This document shows, piece after piece, positions 47,718 to 58,050 of a DNA stretch of 64,000 bases (positions are counted from its first letter, which is position 1; each line of letters begins with the position of its first letter). This stretch comes from Necropsobacter massiliensis. Its GTDB lineage: Bacteria; Pseudomonadota; Gammaproteobacteria; Enterobacterales; Pasteurellaceae. Location of the stretch: the NCBI RefSeq assembly GCF_000827595.2, contig NZ_LN776183.1, positions 310,001 through 374,000 of the forward strand. Reading direction: 5' to 3'. A program made the position numbers and the translations under genes. The notes beneath the pieces are model-generated. The model made no database searches, was not told where the DNA came from, and saw only the letters and a program-made list of their open reading frames with translations.

Positions 47718-50180
47718 ATGGTAATCGATAATATTGATTTTCCATTCTTTTATGACCAACCACAGCATTCAACCGAATCCCTTAAACACGCGATTGTGTA
47801 TAAATTAATTTTTTCTATCGGACGTTCACCACAGGAAGCCAGCCAGCGCGACTGGTTGAACGCGACATTATATGCGGTACGCGATTTGGTCACGGAGGGC
47901 TGGATTTCAACCGCCCGCCAAGCCAGAAGTGAACAAACGCGTCGTGTGTATTATTTATCCATGGAATTTCTGATGGGCAGAACTTTATCCAATGCCCTGA
48001 TTGCAGAGGGCGTTTATGAGCTTGTCAAAGATGCCCTTGTAGCGCTAAATGTCGATTTAGAAGAGGTGCTGGAAAAAGAAGTGGATCCGGGGCTGGGAAA
48101 TGGCGGCTTAGGTCGGCTGGCGGCTTGCTTTATGGATTCCATTGCAACCTTAGGAATTCCCGGAACAGGATACGGTATTCGCTATGAATACGGTATGTTT
48201 CGCCAGCAGATTGAAGACGGTCGCCAGATCGAAAAACCCGATACTTGGCTGGAAAAGGGGACACCGTGGGAATTTATCCGCCCATCCAAACGTTTTCCAA
48301 TCCGTTTCGGCGGTCATATTTATTTTGAAGGTAAAAAATGTATTTGGAATAGCAGCGAAGAAGTCACTGCACTGGCTTATGATCAAATGATTCCGGGTTA
48401 TGCGAACAACAGCGCCGCCACCTTACGTTTATGGAGCGCTCACGCCGGTGATACTTTTAGTTTGGATAATTTTAATAGAGGCGATTATTTCGGCGCGGTG
48501 GAACAGCGTTCCGCCATTGAGAATGTATCGCGCGTGCTGTATCCTGACGATTCCACCTGGGCGGGACGTGAATTGCGGTTACGTCAGGAATATTTTCTGG
48601 TTTCCGCTTCATTACAGGATATTATCAAACGGCATAAACGGACGCACGGTTCCGTAGAAAATCTGGCCGATAAAGTGGCGATTCACCTGAACGACACTCA
48701 CCCGGCGCTGGCGATTCCCGAATTAATGTATATTTTGGTTGATCAGGAAGGGTACGGTTGGCAAACCGCGTGGGATATGTGCCGTCGGATTTTCTCTTAT
48801 ACCTGCCATACCTTAATGTCGGAGGCGCTGGAAACTTGGCCAGTAGAAATGATGGCGAAAATTCTACCGCGGCATTTACAGATCATCTTTGAAATTAACG
48901 ACTATTTTCTAGAATATGTCAGAACTTATGTTACCTCCGAGCAGGATTTTATTCGCCGCGTGTCTTTAATCGAAGAGGGCGACTCACGCAAAGTACGCAT
49001 GGGCTGGTTGTCGGTGGTGGGCTCGCACAAAGTAAACGGTGTGGCGGCGATTCATTCCGATTTAATGGTTACTTCAACCTTTGCCGATTTTGCGCGTATT
49101 TACCCTGAGCGTTTCACCAACGTCACCAACGGAATTACACCGCGTCGCTGGATTGCCGTGGCGAACCCGGATTTATCTGCCCTGTTTGATCGTTATATCG
49201 GCACGCAATGGCGTCGTGATTTATCCCAGTTGGAAAATTTAAAGGCGCACCTTGATGACCCCGAATTGAAAAAAGCCATTCCCCAAATTAAACGGGCAAA
49301 TAAAGTGCGTTTGGCTGATTATGTGAAGAAAAAGCTGGGGATCGAGTTGAATCCGGACGCCTTGTTCGATGTGCAGGTAAAACGTATTCACGAATATAAA
49401 CGTCAGATTCTCAACGTGCTGCATATTGTTGCGCGCTATAACGAGATGCTCGCCAACCCAGACAAAGACTGGACACCGCGCGTCTTTATTCTGGCGGGCA
49501 AAGCGGCGTCGGCGTATTATGCGGCGAAGCAGACAATTCATTTAATTAACGATGTCGCCAATGTGATCAATCGGGACGAACGTCTAAAAGGGCGCTTAAA
49601 AGTGGTATTTATTCCCAATTACAGCGTGAGTTTGGCACAACTAATTATTCCGGCGGCGGATATTTCCGAACAGATTTCGCTGGCGGGTACGGAAGCCTCC
49701 GGCACCAGTAACATGAAGTTTGCCTTAAATGGCGCATTAACACTGGGCACCTTGGACGGCGCGAACGTTGAAATTCTGGCGAATGTCGGAAAAGACAATA
49801 TCTTTATTTTCGGCAATACGGTGGAGCAAGTAGAAGCGTTACGTCGTAACGGATATAGCCCGTTTGACGTTTATCAGCAGGACGAACAGCTGCGCAGCGT
49901 AATTGATCAAATTTACGCCGGACGTTTTTCTGCTAAAGAACCGCATCGCTATCATGATTTGCTGAATTCATTGCGTTCTTATGATTATTATCAAGCATTT
50001 GCTGATTTCCGCAGTTATCTGGAAGCGCAGCAAGCGGTAGATAAAAAATATCAGGATCAGACGGCATGGGTTGACAGCGCATTGCAGAATATCGTGAATA
50101 TGAGTTTCTTCTCTTCCGACCGTACCATTGCCGAATATGCAGAAAAAATTTGGAAAATCAAACCGTTGGCATTGGATTAA
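47718..50180 (+). CDS. glgP: Glycogen phosphorylase
   Basis: GlgP releases glucose-1-phosphate from glycogen. From ATG 47718 it has 820 residues (E. coli GlgP 815). The pyridoxal-phosphate lysine is in [14 protein letters not shown], and [21 protein letters not shown] and RIHEYKRQ are family signatures. GGAG at 47703-47706 is 11 bases from this ATG; the GTG at 47706 would lie in the ribosome site, so I reject it. GlgP rather than MalP is inferred from the operon. Confidence 0.95.
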   Translation: MVIDNIDFPFFYDQPQHSTESLKHAIVYKLIFSIGRSPQEASQRDWLNATLYAVRDLVTEGWISTARQARSEQTRRVYYLSMEFLMGRTLSNALIAEGVYELVKDALVALNVDLEEVLEKEVDPGLGNGGLGRLAACFMDSIATLGIPGTGYGIRYEYGMFRQQIEDGRQIEKPDTWLEKGTPWEFIRPSKRFPIRFGGHIYFEGKKCIWNSSEEVTALAYDQMIPGYANNSAATLRLWSAHAGDTFSLDNFNRGDYFGAVEQRSAIENVSRVLYPDDSTWAGRELRLRQEYFLVSASLQDIIKRHKRTHGSVENLADKVAIHLNDTHPALAIPELMYILVDQEGYGWQTAWDMCRRIFSYTCHTLMSEALETWPVEMMAKILPRHLQIIFEINDYFLEYVRTYVTSEQDFIRRVSLIEEGDSRKVRMGWLSVVGSHKVNGVAAIHSDLMVTSTFADFARIYPERFTNVTNGITPRRWIAVANPDLSALFDRYIGTQWRRDLSQLENLKAHLDDPELKKAIPQIKRANKVRLADYVKKKLGIELNPDALFDVQVKRIHEYKRQILNVLHIVARYNEMLANPDKDWTPRVFILAGKAASAYYAAKQTIHLINDVANVINRDERLKGRLKVVFIPNYSVSLAQLIIPAADISEQISLAGTEASGTSNMKFALNGALTLGTLDGANVEILANVGKDNIFIFGNTVEQVEALRRNGYSPFDVYQQDEQLRSVIDQIYAGRFSAKEPHRYHDLLNSLRSYDYYQAFADFRSYLEAQQAVDKKYQDQTAWVDSALQNIVNMSFFSSDRTIAEYAEKIWKIKPLALD

Positions 50181-50294
50181 GCGCGCATAAAGACGGTGCG
50201 GATAGGCGCTGTTGTCTGATAAAGTGTTTAACGCTTTTGGTATGTTGAGCGTTTTGATTGCATTCAATACAGATAAAAAGGCATAGCGGACAAA

Positions 50295-50333
50295 AAAGTG
50301 CGGTTAAAAAATCGAAAATTTTAACCGCACTTT
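50295..50333. terminator. Paired uptake signals between convergent glgP and dedA
   Basis: AAAGTGCGGTTAAAA (50295-50309) pairs with TTTTAACCGCACTTT (50319-50333): a 15-bp stem with A/T tracts on both sides, a strong bidirectional terminator. Confidence 0.85.
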
Positions 50334-50337
50334 ATCG

Positions 50338-50946
50338 TTATTCTGAAGCCGTTTTTTGTGTTTTACTTTTTTTCCATTTCCAGAATAAAAACAGCACTAA
50401 TACCGCAATAATGATATAAATGGCGATTTGCCCTTTTTTAATCTGAGCATGCAGCCAATCCAGATTACTGGCGCCGAAATGACCGAGATAAACCCAAATC
50501 GGTACCGAAATGATCGCGGCAAAAAAATCAATCAGCACGAAACGTAAAAAACTTACCCGACGAGTAATGCCGGAAACCATATAAATCGGCGCTCTCAATC
50601 CTGGTAGAAAGCGCGCGGTGAATAACACGCGATTGCCGTATTTATCAAACTGAGTACGCACCATTTTTAAACGCTTAAGAGTCAGAATTTTACGAATGGG
50701 GCGAAAACGCAGAATTTTGATGCCGTAAATTCGACCGAGCCAATACATTGTGCTATCGCCGATCAGCACCCCCAGCATGCTCACCAGCACCATAATATGC
50801 GGATCGGTATAGCCCAAGCCGGAAATCACCCCCCCCGACACCAACGTAATATCTTCCGGAATCGGCGCACCGAATCCACAGATAATCAAAACAAAAAGTA
50901 CCGCGAAATAACCGTAATCCGTAAAAAAATTAATCAAAAATTCCAT
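50338..50946 (-). CDS. DedA-family membrane protein
   Basis: A 202-residue inner-membrane protein with DedA features: FGAPIPEDITLVSGG near residue 27, GDSTMYWLGRIYG, and RFLPGLRAPIYMVSGI. Members act as undecaprenyl-phosphate or phosphatidylethanolamine flippases, or influence membrane potential. I cannot assign it to one E. coli paralogue. The tail is basic (KWKKSKTQK) and cytoplasmic. It stands alone. Confidence 0.85.
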   Translation of the reverse strand: MEFLINFFTDYGYFAVLFVLIICGFGAPIPEDITLVSGGVISGLGYTDPHIMVLVSMLGVLIGDSTMYWLGRIYGIKILRFRPIRKILTLKRLKMVRTQFDKYGNRVLFTARFLPGLRAPIYMVSGITRRVSFLRFVLIDFFAAIISVPIWVYLGHFGASNLDWLHAQIKKGQIAIYIIIAVLVLFLFWKWKKSKTQKTASE

Positions 50947-51069
50947 TGTAAATCCCGTATCTTTAATTAACAGAACGACTTATAAATTCAGTGTGTCATT
51001 GTAGCTTGTTTTATATGCGAATGGCTATAAAAAATTTTCCCTTAAAAAGAATTAACTGAATGATTTTAT

Positions 51070-51098
51070 TTGATTTAATACGGCAAATTGATTATAAT
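51070..51098 (+). promoter_or_regulatory. Promoter of rplY
   Basis: TTGATT (51070-51075) and TATAAT (51093-51098) with a 17-base spacer. Transcription would start near 51105, leaving a leader of about 90 bases. Confidence 0.8.
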
Positions 51099-51134
51099 GC
51101 GCGACCTCAAAGTGATTCTTTGGGCTGAATATGG

Positions 51135-51162
51135 AAAATCGCTGGGTCGCCTGCGATTTTTT
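51135..51162 (+). promoter_or_regulatory. Leader hairpin of rplY
   Basis: AAAATCGC (51135-51142) and GCGATTTT (51153-51160) form a perfect stem around TGGGTCGCCT, followed by TT. It may be an attenuator or a binding site for L25 itself, since L25 controls its own mRNA in E. coli. A 5S-rRNA-like fold was not tested. Confidence 0.5.
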
Positions 51163-51195
51163 AAGATTAATTTTTTATTTAAAGAGAACATAATT

Positions 51196-51483
51196 ATGGC
51201 ATTTAAATTTAACGCTGAAGTTCGTACAGCGCAAGGTAAGGGTGCGAGCCGCCGCCTGCGTCACAACGGTCAAATCCCGGCAATCGTTTATGGCGGAAGT
51301 GAAGCACCGGTTTCTATCGTATTAAATCACGATGAATTAAACAACGCACAAGAACACGACGGATTCTACTCCGACGTTATCACATTGGTGATCGACGGTA
51401 AAGAAGTGGCTGTTAAAGTTCAAGCCATGCAGCGCCATCCATTCAAACCGAAACTGGTTCATATTGACTTCAAAAGAGTATAA
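51196..51483 (+). CDS. rplY: Ribosomal protein L25
   Basis: L25 binds loop E of 5S rRNA in the large subunit. From ATG 51196 (AAAGAGAAC site) the protein has 95 residues (E. coli 94), the short form without the CTC extension. [21 protein letters not shown] and [15 protein letters not shown] are signatures. The frame is open to 51088, but that part is the leader with the hairpin. Confidence 0.97.
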   Translation: MAFKFNAEVRTAQGKGASRRLRHNGQIPAIVYGGSEAPVSIVLNHDELNNAQEHDGFYSDVITLVIDGKEVAVKVQAMQRHPFKPKLVHIDFKRV

Positions 51484-51512
51484 CTCGGTATTTATAAGGC
51501 GTTAACGCTATT

Positions 51513-51559
51513 TTTCCGAAGCGTGTTATTAAAAGACCAATAGTCTTAAGTTTCGGAAA
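51513..51559 (+). other. Structured RNA region after rplY
   Basis: TTTCCGAA (51513-51520) pairs with TTCGGAAA (51552-51559), enclosing an inner hairpin AAGAC-CAATA-GTCTT (51533-51547). It lies between rplY and its terminator. Purpose unknown. Confidence 0.45.
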
Positions 51560-51573
51560 TCATTTTTGCTATA

Positions 51574-51600
51574 AAAGACCCATTATTTTAATGGGTCTTT
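51574..51600 (+). terminator. Terminator of rplY
   Basis: AAAGACCCATTA (51574-51585) pairs with TAATGGGTCTTT (51589-51600), a 12-bp stem with a TTT loop. Confidence 0.75.
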
Positions 51601-51682
51601 ATTGTTTCGGCGGTTTGAGCAATTTTCCTTTTCTGGCTTTATAAATAGGAATAAGTGCGGTGGTTTTTTGGGCATTTTGGGG

Positions 51683-52576
51683 TTATTTGGTGGCACACAG
51701 ATTGAGCCCGCCGATAAAATCGATAAACGCTTTGACCTTAGCGGTTAAATGACGGCGGTGCGGGTAAACAATATGCAAATCTAGCTGTTGTTGACGATAA
51801 TCGGACAGCACTTCGACCAGTTCGCCGCGTTTTAATTCGTCTTCAATGAAAAAGCGTGGCGAGTTAATAATACCAAGCCCTGTTTTCGCCAGCTCAGCAA
51901 GGGTTAAGCCGTTATTGCAAACCAATTTGGAGCGCATTTTTATACGTTGAATACGGTTTCCATCGCTGAACTCCCAATAAATTTGATTGCCGGTGGCTTT
52001 ATACAGCAGACAATCGTGTTCTTCCAGCGCTTGCGGGTTCTGCGGTATGCCGTGTTGTGCCAGATAGTCCGGCGATGCGACAAAGTGCATGGTGGAGGTG
52101 GCGATTTTTTTCGCGACCAGCGAACTGTCTTGTAGATAACCGATGCGCAGCGCGAGATCAAACCCTTCAGAAACCAGATCGACCATGCGGTCGTTAAATT
52201 CGATTTCCATATGTAAATTGGGATGGGCTTTAATAAATGAAGCCAGATTCGGTGCGATAAAGCGCAAACCGAAATCGCGCGGAATCGAAATGGTTAGGTT
52301 GCCTTGCAAGGTTGTCGCCAGATTGCTGATGCTGGCTTCGGCATCTTCCAGTTCGGTTAAAATCGGCTGGCAGCGACGATAATAAATCAAGCCGGCTTCC
52401 GTTGGAACGATTTTACGTGTGGTGCGCTGTAATAAACGGGTTTTAAGCTGTTCTTCAAGCTGAGAGACCAGTTTGCTTGCCATCGCGACGGAAATATTTT
52501 GCTGTGCCGCGGCTTGGGTAAAACTTTGTGTTTCAATCACTTTGCAAAAGACGGAAATTGCATTCAGTTTGTCCAT
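51683..52576 (-). CDS. LysR-family transcriptional regulator
   Basis: A 297-residue regulator with an N-terminal winged helix (about residues 1-60; FTQAAAQQNISVAMASKLVSQLEEQL is the helix-turn-helix) and a substrate-binding domain. It belongs to the CrgA/DmlR-like branch, judging from QGNLTISIPRDFG and LPHRRH-like VYPHRRHLTAKVKAFIDF at the end. Target genes are unknown. It is divergent from topA across a 99-base gap, as a LysR gene is in H. influenzae. Confidence 0.88.
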   Translation of the reverse strand: MDKLNAISVFCKVIETQSFTQAAAQQNISVAMASKLVSQLEEQLKTRLLQRTTRKIVPTEAGLIYYRRCQPILTELEDAEASISNLATTLQGNLTISIPRDFGLRFIAPNLASFIKAHPNLHMEIEFNDRMVDLVSEGFDLALRIGYLQDSSLVAKKIATSTMHFVASPDYLAQHGIPQNPQALEEHDCLLYKATGNQIYWEFSDGNRIQRIKMRSKLVCNNGLTLAELAKTGLGIINSPRFFIEDELKRGELVEVLSDYRQQQLDLHIVYPHRRHLTAKVKAFIDFIGGLNLCATK

Positions 52577-52675
52577 TTATTATGCCTTTTTTAAAAAAAT
52601 GGTTGACCTAACAACAGATAGTCAGCAATATAACGGCAATTTTACACAAAATAAAACGAATTAGGTAAATAAAAG

Positions 52676-55282
52676 ATGAGTAAATCCTTGGTTATTGTGG
52701 AGTCGCCGGCAAAGGCGAAAACCATTAATAAATATTTAGGTAGTGATTATGTGGTGAAATCCAGTGTCGGGCATATCCGCGATTTACCCACTGTCGGCAG
52801 CAGCAACGGCGAAAAAGCCAAGCCGGTTTCTACCAAAGGATTGAGCGTGCAGGAAAAACAGCAAATCAAGCGAGAAAAAGAACGTAATGCGTTGGTAAAG
52901 CGCATGGGCATTGATCCTTACCATGATTGGGCGGCGAATTATCAGATTTTACCGGGCAAAGAGAAAGTGGTATCCGAGTTGAAGTCGCTGGCAAAAAAAG
53001 CGGATCATATTTATCTGGCGACCGACTTGGATAGAGAAGGGGAAGCTATCGCTTGGCATTTGCGTGAAGTGATTGGCGGCGATGATGCGCGTTTCAGCCG
53101 CGTTGTGTTTAACGAAATTACTAAAAATGCCATTAAACAGGCATTTGAAAAACCGGAACAGTTAAATCTGGATCGGGTGAATGCCCAACAAACGCGGCGT
53201 TTTCTCGATCGGGTGGTGGGGTTTATGGTTTCGCCGTTGTTGTGGAAAAAAGTTGCCCGCGGCTTATCAGCCGGGCGTGTACAGTCCGTCGCGGTAAAAT
53301 TATTGGTTGAGCGCGAACGCGAGATCAAAGCGTTTAAGCCACAGGAATACTGGGAAGTGGACGTGTTGACCGATACGCGGCAGCATGCCGCGATTCGTCT
53401 TGATGTTACTGAGTTTCAGGGCAAAAAATTCGAACCGAAGAATGCCGAACAGGCAAAAAGTGCGGTGGATTTTTTGCAGAAATCCGGTTACCGTGTCACC
53501 GAATTGGAAACCAAACCGACCGGTTCTAAACCGCGCGCTCCTTTTATTACCTCAACATTGCAGCAAACGGCAAGCACTCGGCTGAGTTTCGGTGTGAAAA
53601 AAACTATGATGTTGGCGCAGCGTTTGTATGAAGCGGGCTATATTACCTACATGCGTACCGACAGCACCAATCTAAGCCAAGATGCGCTTGGCATGGTGCG
53701 TGATTATATCGGTAAGCATTTCGGGCAGCCGTATTTACCTGCCAAACCGAACTTCTATTCCAGCAAGGATAACGCGCAGGAAGCCCATGAGGCTATTCGT
53801 CCTTCCGATGTGAATATTCAAGCCGATGCGCTTGTCGGTATGGAAAAAGACGCCGTGCGGTTATATGATTTGATCTGGCGCCAGTTTGTCGCCTGTCAGA
53901 TGCCGGCTGCACAGTATGACAGCACCACCTTAACCGTCGCGGCGGGCGATTATGTACTGAAAGCCAAAGGGCGTATTTTGCGCTTTGACGGTTGGACGAA
54001 AGTGCTGCCGCCAATCGGCAAGCAGACGGAAGATCAGGTATTGCCGGATGTGGTTGTCGGCGAAACATTAAATTTACGAGAGGTAATCCCGCAGCAAAAC
54101 TTTACCAAGCCGCCGGCACGTTTTACTGAAGCCGCACTGGTGAAAGAACTGGAAAAACGTGGCATCGGTCGTCCTTCTACATATGCCTCGATTATTTCCA
54201 CCATTCAGGAACGTGGTTACGTGCGCACGGAAAACCGCCGTTTTTATGCGGAAAAAATGGGGGAAATCGTCACTGATCGTTTGGATCAGTCTTTTGTCGA
54301 GCTGATGAATTATGATTTTACCGCCAATATGGAAGATGTGTTGGATCAGATCGCAAACGGTAAAAAAGACTGGAAGACCGAGTTAAATCACTTTTTTAAA
54401 GATTTTTCTCAGCAACTGAGCCAAGCGGAGCTAGATGAACTGGAAGGTGGTATGAAGCCGAACAGTCTGGTGCTGACGGACATTAACTGCCCGACTTGCG
54501 GGCGCAAAATGGCAATTCGCACTGCTAGCACCGGTGTCTTTTTAGGCTGTTCCGGCTATGCGCTGCCGCCGAAAGAGCGTTGCAAAACCACAATAAACTT
54601 GATTCCCGAAGCCGAATTACTGAATGTGCTGGATGAGGCATCGGAAACTAAAGCATTAATGGAGCGGAAACGTTGTCCGAAATGCGGTACGGCGATGGAC
54701 AGCTACCTTATCGATACGCAGCGCAAACTGCATATCTGCGGGAATAATCCGAACTGTGACGGTTATGTGGTGGAACAGGGCGAATACAAAATCAAAGGCT
54801 ATGACGGTCCAGTTGTGGAATGTGATAAGTGCGGTGCCGATATGCACCTGAAATTAGGTCGTTTCGGTAAATATATGGCTTGTACGCAATGTGACAACAC
54901 GCGTAAGATTTTAAAGAATGGGGAAGTCGCTCCACCGAAAGAAGAACCGGTGCATTTCCCGGAATTAAAATGTGAAAAATCCGATGCGTATTTTGTACTG
55001 CGCGACGGCGCCAGCGGCGTGTTTATGTCGGCGCATAATTTCCCGAAATCACGCGAAACCCGCCCGGCAAAAGTGGCTGAATTGGCGTTATACCGTGATC
55101 GCTTACCAGAAAAACTGCGTTATTTAGCCGATGCGCCGCAGCAGGACGCGGAGGGAAATGCCGCGATCATTCGCTACAGCCGCAAAGAAAAACGCCAGTA
55201 TGTGACTTCTGAGAAAAATGGCAAGGCGACAAAATGGATCGTTGATTATTTGGACGGTAAATGGGTGGAACGGCATAAGTAA
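52676..55282 (+). CDS. topA: DNA topoisomerase I
   Basis: TopA relaxes negative supercoils. The 868-residue protein (E. coli 865) starts with the Toprim domain ([14 protein letters not shown], then [14 protein letters not shown] for metal binding). The catalytic Tyr is in [13 protein letters not shown]. Three C-terminal zinc ribbons follow: [20 protein letters not shown] and [10 protein letters not shown], then a ribbon-like end without full cysteines. The start ATG 52676 lies 11 bases after GGTAAA. Confidence 0.97.
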   Translation: MSKSLVIVESPAKAKTINKYLGSDYVVKSSVGHIRDLPTVGSSNGEKAKPVSTKGLSVQEKQQIKREKERNALVKRMGIDPYHDWAANYQILPGKEKVVSELKSLAKKADHIYLATDLDREGEAIAWHLREVIGGDDARFSRVVFNEITKNAIKQAFEKPEQLNLDRVNAQQTRRFLDRVVGFMVSPLLWKKVARGLSAGRVQSVAVKLLVEREREIKAFKPQEYWEVDVLTDTRQHAAIRLDVTEFQGKKFEPKNAEQAKSAVDFLQKSGYRVTELETKPTGSKPRAPFITSTLQQTASTRLSFGVKKTMMLAQRLYEAGYITYMRTDSTNLSQDALGMVRDYIGKHFGQPYLPAKPNFYSSKDNAQEAHEAIRPSDVNIQADALVGMEKDAVRLYDLIWRQFVACQMPAAQYDSTTLTVAAGDYVLKAKGRILRFDGWTKVLPPIGKQTEDQVLPDVVVGETLNLREVIPQQNFTKPPARFTEAALVKELEKRGIGRPSTYASIISTIQERGYVRTENRRFYAEKMGEIVTDRLDQSFVELMNYDFTANMEDVLDQIANGKKDWKTELNHFFKDFSQQLSQAELDELEGGMKPNSLVLTDINCPTCGRKMAIRTASTGVFLGCSGYALPPKERCKTTINLIPEAELLNVLDEASETKALMERKRCPKCGTAMDSYLIDTQRKLHICGNNPNCDGYVVEQGEYKIKGYDGPVVECDKCGADMHLKLGRFGKYMACTQCDNTRKILKNGEVAPPKEEPVHFPELKCEKSDAYFVLRDGASGVFMSAHNFPKSRETRPAKVAELALYRDRLPEKLRYLADAPQQDAEGNAAIIRYSRKEKRQYVTSEKNGKATKWIVDYLDGKWVERHK

Positions 55283-55290
55283 TCTTGTGC

Positions 55291-55316
55291 TATGCGGACA
55301 TAATATGCGGACATAA
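55291..55316. repeat. Exact 13-bp tandem duplication after topA
   Basis: TATGCGGACATAA occurs twice in direct tandem (55291-55303 and 55304-55316), just before the terminator. Likely a slippage duplication. Confidence 0.9.
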
Positions 55317-55359
55317 AAAAGTGCGGTTAAAAATGTTTGATTTTTTAACCGCACTTTTT
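55315..55359. terminator. Paired uptake signals between convergent topA and uspE
   Basis: AAGTGCGGTTAAAAA and TTTTTTAACCGCACTT form a stem of about 15 bp with A and T runs on the outer sides, giving a bidirectional terminator. Confidence 0.85.
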
Positions 55360-55371
55360 GTATAAACCGAC

Positions 55372-56298
55372 TTATTCTTTTTCGCTCGGTTTAATTGCCA
55401 GCAAGTTACAATTTAGTTTGCTGATGACATGCTCTGCCGTATTGCCTAAAAACGCGGCAGACAAACCGGTACGTCCGATAGTACCTAGTACGACCATTTC
55501 CGCACCGATTTCTTTCGCAACCGCCGGGATTACATCTTCCGGGAAGCCTTCACGCACGTGCGTGTGATCTTCATCAACGCCGAATTTCTGGCGTAATGCT
55601 TTCATATTAATCAGATGTTGACCGCGGATACTGTTATTGTATTCGGCGGTGTTGAATTCTGGCAGATCAATTGCCATATTGATTGGGGTCGGCGGGTAGG
55701 CGGTTACCAGATGTACGTTACCGCGCTCTAAAATATCGGCTAAATCAATGCCTAAAGTGACTAATTCATCATTGAAAATGCTGTGGTAGTCTTCATCATC
55801 GGACACGTTTACCGCAACCAGAATGCGACGTTGGTGTTTCCAGTCACCGTCTTTGACAATCATAATCGGCGCCGGGCATTTACGCAGCAGCTGCCAGTCC
55901 ATCGGGGTGAAAATCAGAGAAGCGATACTTTCTTCTTCTTGCGTATATTTCACCACTAAATCATAACCATGACGTTCCACTTCCTCAGTGATTGCCTCGG
56001 CTTCATTACTGTTCCACACCACGGTGGAATCGAATTCAATATTCGGATCGGCGTATTTTTCCAGATAGGGCTGAACCGCTTTATGTCGCTGCTCGATCAC
56101 GCCGTGGTGCATGCTCTCGCGTTCTTCGGCGGACAGCAGGGCGGACATTTCGTAAGACAGATCATATACCGCCATAAAGGTTGTGATTTTTACCTTTGTT
56201 TCGCTTTTCTGCTCTTTTACCAAGCGAACCGCGCGGGCGAGCGCGTATTGTTTCTCATTTTCCGGATTCAGTACGACCAGTATATTCGTAAACTTCAT
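55372..56298 (-). CDS. uspE: Universal stress protein E
   Basis: The 308-residue protein has two tandem Usp domains (about 1-150 and 155-308). The second ends with VVLGTIGRTGLSAAFLGNTAEHVI, the ATP-binding-like G-2x-G-9x-G pattern. I use ATG 56298, seven bases after GGAGG; four codons upstream are also open. It is downstream of fnr, as in E. coli and H. influenzae. UspE is linked to stress survival, with no enzyme activity assigned. Confidence 0.93.
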   Translation of the reverse strand: MKFTNILVVLNPENEKQYALARAVRLVKEQKSETKVKITTFMAVYDLSYEMSALLSAEERESMHHGVIEQRHKAVQPYLEKYADPNIEFDSTVVWNSNEAEAITEEVERHGYDLVVKYTQEEESIASLIFTPMDWQLLRKCPAPIMIVKDGDWKHQRRILVAVNVSDDEDYHSIFNDELVTLGIDLADILERGNVHLVTAYPPTPINMAIDLPEFNTAEYNNSIRGQHLINMKALRQKFGVDEDHTHVREGFPEDVIPAVAKEIGAEMVVLGTIGRTGLSAAFLGNTAEHVISKLNCNLLAIKPSEKE

Positions 56299-56372
56299 AA
56301 CAACCTCCATGCTATGGTTTTAATCGCTAATAGCATAGAAAAGATTTGAGTAAATAACAAGAAGAGTTTTGA

Positions 56373-56407
56373 AAAAAATCGACCGGCGCCAAAATATTCT
56401 GCGCCGG
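56373..56407 (-). terminator. Terminator of fnr
   Basis: On the minus strand CCGGCGC (56407-56401) pairs with GCGCCGG (56389-56383) and is followed by TCGATTTTTTTC. It separates fnr from uspE. Confidence 0.8.
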
Positions 56408-56430
56408 CAAAAAGTGTGATTTAAAACCGC

Positions 56431-57204
56431 TTAGCTAATCATTTGAATGCGGGATTTGGTGGCGCCGGCCAATTCAGAAAGCTCCGCCATATTGTTAATG
56501 GTGATATATTTTCCCTGCACCGATAACATGCCAATTTTCTGGAAGCGTCCCAGCAGGCGGCTGATGGTTTCAACGGTGAGCCCGAGGTAGTTGCCGATAT
56601 CGCCGCGAGTCATGGTGAGGCGAAATTCCCGGGCGGAAAAACCGCGTGCAGAATAACGACGGGATAAGTTATAAATAAAAGCAGCGAGGCGTTCTTCGGC
56701 ATTCATTTTGGACAGCAGTAAGATCATTTCTTGATCGCTTTTAATTTCATTGCTCATTAAGCGCATGATTTGCTGGCGCAGTTTTGGCATTTTGCCGGAT
56801 AAATCATCTAATATATCAAAGGGAATTTCGCATACCATTGCGGTTTCCAGCGCTTGCGCAAAACTCGGATGCTGCATATTGATAATTGCGTCGAAACCAA
56901 CCAGATCGCCCGGAAGATGGAAGGAGGTGATCTGCTCTTCACCAGTTTCGCTGATCGTATAGGATTTAATGGTGCCGGAACGGATAGCATAAAGCGAGCT
57001 TAATTCGTCCCCCGCTTTGAATAATACTTGAGATTTCTGGATCGGTTTTTTACGCTCAATAATATTATCAAGCTGATCCAACTCGTGTTCATTTAAGGTG
57101 AATGGGATACAAAGTTGGCTGATACTGCAATCTTGGCAGTGAATCGCGCAACCGCCGGACTGAACTCGGCGTCCAATTTTAGTTTCGCTGGCTAAAATTT
57201 TCAT
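56431..57204 (-). CDS. fnr: Anaerobic regulator FNR
   Basis: The oxygen-sensing master switch for anaerobic genes. The 257-residue protein has [14 protein letters not shown], whose last three Cys (23, 26, 32) with one in AMVCEI ligate the [4Fe-4S] cluster, a cNMP-binding fold, and the recognition helix [13 protein letters not shown], the same as E. coli FNR, so it should bind TTGAT-N4-ATCAA. H. influenzae's FNR gene also neighbours uspE. A half-conserved FNR site lies upstream. Confidence 0.97.
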   Translation of the reverse strand: MKILASETKIGRRVQSGGCAIHCQDCSISQLCIPFTLNEHELDQLDNIIERKKPIQKSQVLFKAGDELSSLYAIRSGTIKSYTISETGEEQITSFHLPGDLVGFDAIINMQHPSFAQALETAMVCEIPFDILDDLSGKMPKLRQQIMRLMSNEIKSDQEMILLLSKMNAEERLAAFIYNLSRRYSARGFSAREFRLTMTRGDIGNYLGLTVETISRLLGRFQKIGMLSVQGKYITINNMAELSELAGATKSRIQMIS

Positions 57205-57250
57205 TTAATCCTCAATAACTCGATAAAGCCAAAAGAAAATCGTGATAAAA

Positions 57251-57264
57251 TTGATCTAACTCAA
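57251..57264. promoter_or_regulatory. FNR-type site upstream of fnr
   Basis: TTGAT-CTAA-CTCAA matches the FNR consensus at nine of ten positions, 47 bases before the fnr ATG. Autoregulation is known in E. coli. Confidence 0.6.
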
Positions 57265-57332
57265 TAAATAATAGCATTAAATCTAAAAATTAAGAAGATT
57301 TAAATAGTTAAAAATATGTTAAGGAATATGGC

Positions 57333-57497
57333 ATGGCTGCGGAAAAGTTGACTAAAAAGCGTTTGATTCAAATTTTACTGATGTTGTGCATTTTGCTTTC
57401 GGCATTTATTTATCATACCTGCCGCTATGACAGCACAGCAGTACCTAAAACGGCTGTGGAAAGTGCGGTGGAAAATACGCAGATAACTGAGAAATGA
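57333..57497 (+). CDS. Small membrane protein, 54 residues
   Basis: ATG 57333 with AAGGAATA upstream opens a 54-codon frame to TGA 57495-57497. The product has a basic start (KLTKKR), one clear transmembrane helix (about residues 11-28, IQILLMLCILLSAFIY) and a polar tail that includes ESAVE, read from an uptake signal. A terminator follows at 57501. I do not recognise a named family. It is divergent from fnr, so it may fall under FNR. Confidence 0.7.
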   Translation: MAAEKLTKKRLIQILLMLCILLSAFIYHTCRYDSTAVPKTAVESAVENTQITEK

Positions 57498-57500
57498 CAA

Positions 57501-57520
57501 TGCCGGCAGGAAAGCCGGCA
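57501..57520. terminator. Hairpin between the small membrane gene and the ferritins
   Basis: TGCCGGC (57501-57507) and GCCGGCA (57514-57520) form a perfect stem around AGGAAA between convergent genes. Confidence 0.65.
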
Positions 57521-57537
57521 TAATGCTGAATGAACAA

Positions 57538-58035
57538 TTAACCTGCGCTTGCCAGATTGGCTAAATCTTTATCTACCAAGAACAAGCCTTTGCCGTCGTC
57601 GCCGAGAAGATTCAGTTTATCCAGAATTGCGCTGAACAGTTTTTCTTCTTCATGCTGTTCTGCCACATACCATTGCAAGAAGTTAAAGGCGGAAAAATCT
57701 TTTTCTTCAAAGGTTTTGCCAACCAGCTCATTGATTTTGCCGGTAATCAGTTTTTCATGCTGATAGGTCAGTTCCATTACCTGTTTTAAGGAAGAAAAAT
57801 CGTGTGGCGGTGCGTTAATTGCGCCGATAACCGGTAATGCCCCGGTTTCATTCAGATACGTGAATAATTTGCGCATGTGCTGCATTTCTTCCGCTGCATG
57901 GGCAGACAAAAACTGTGCCGCACCTTTAAAGCCCTGTTGTTCGCACCAAGCGCTCATTTGCAGGTATAAGTTTGAGGAATAAAATTCCAGATTCATTTGA
58001 TCGTTTAATAATTTGATTACGTTTGCCGATAGCAT
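57538..58035 (-). CDS. ftnB: Ferritin, second of a tandem pair
   Basis: A 165-residue non-haem ferritin that stores iron in a 24-subunit shell. Ferroxidase residues are visible: Glu17 (NLEFYSS), AAEEMQHM (Glu, His), HEKLI (Glu) and [14 protein letters not shown] (Gln, Glu). It lies 15 bases after its paralogue and is probably in one transcript, as HI1384/HI1385. The A/B naming is arbitrary. Confidence 0.93.
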   Translation of the reverse strand: MLSANVIKLLNDQMNLEFYSSNLYLQMSAWCEQQGFKGAAQFLSAHAAEEMQHMRKLFTYLNETGALPVIGAINAPPHDFSSLKQVMELTYQHEKLITGKINELVGKTFEEKDFSAFNFLQWYVAEQHEEEKLFSAILDKLNLLGDDGKGLFLVDKDLANLASAG

Positions 58036-58050
58036 AGTACGGTTCTCCTG

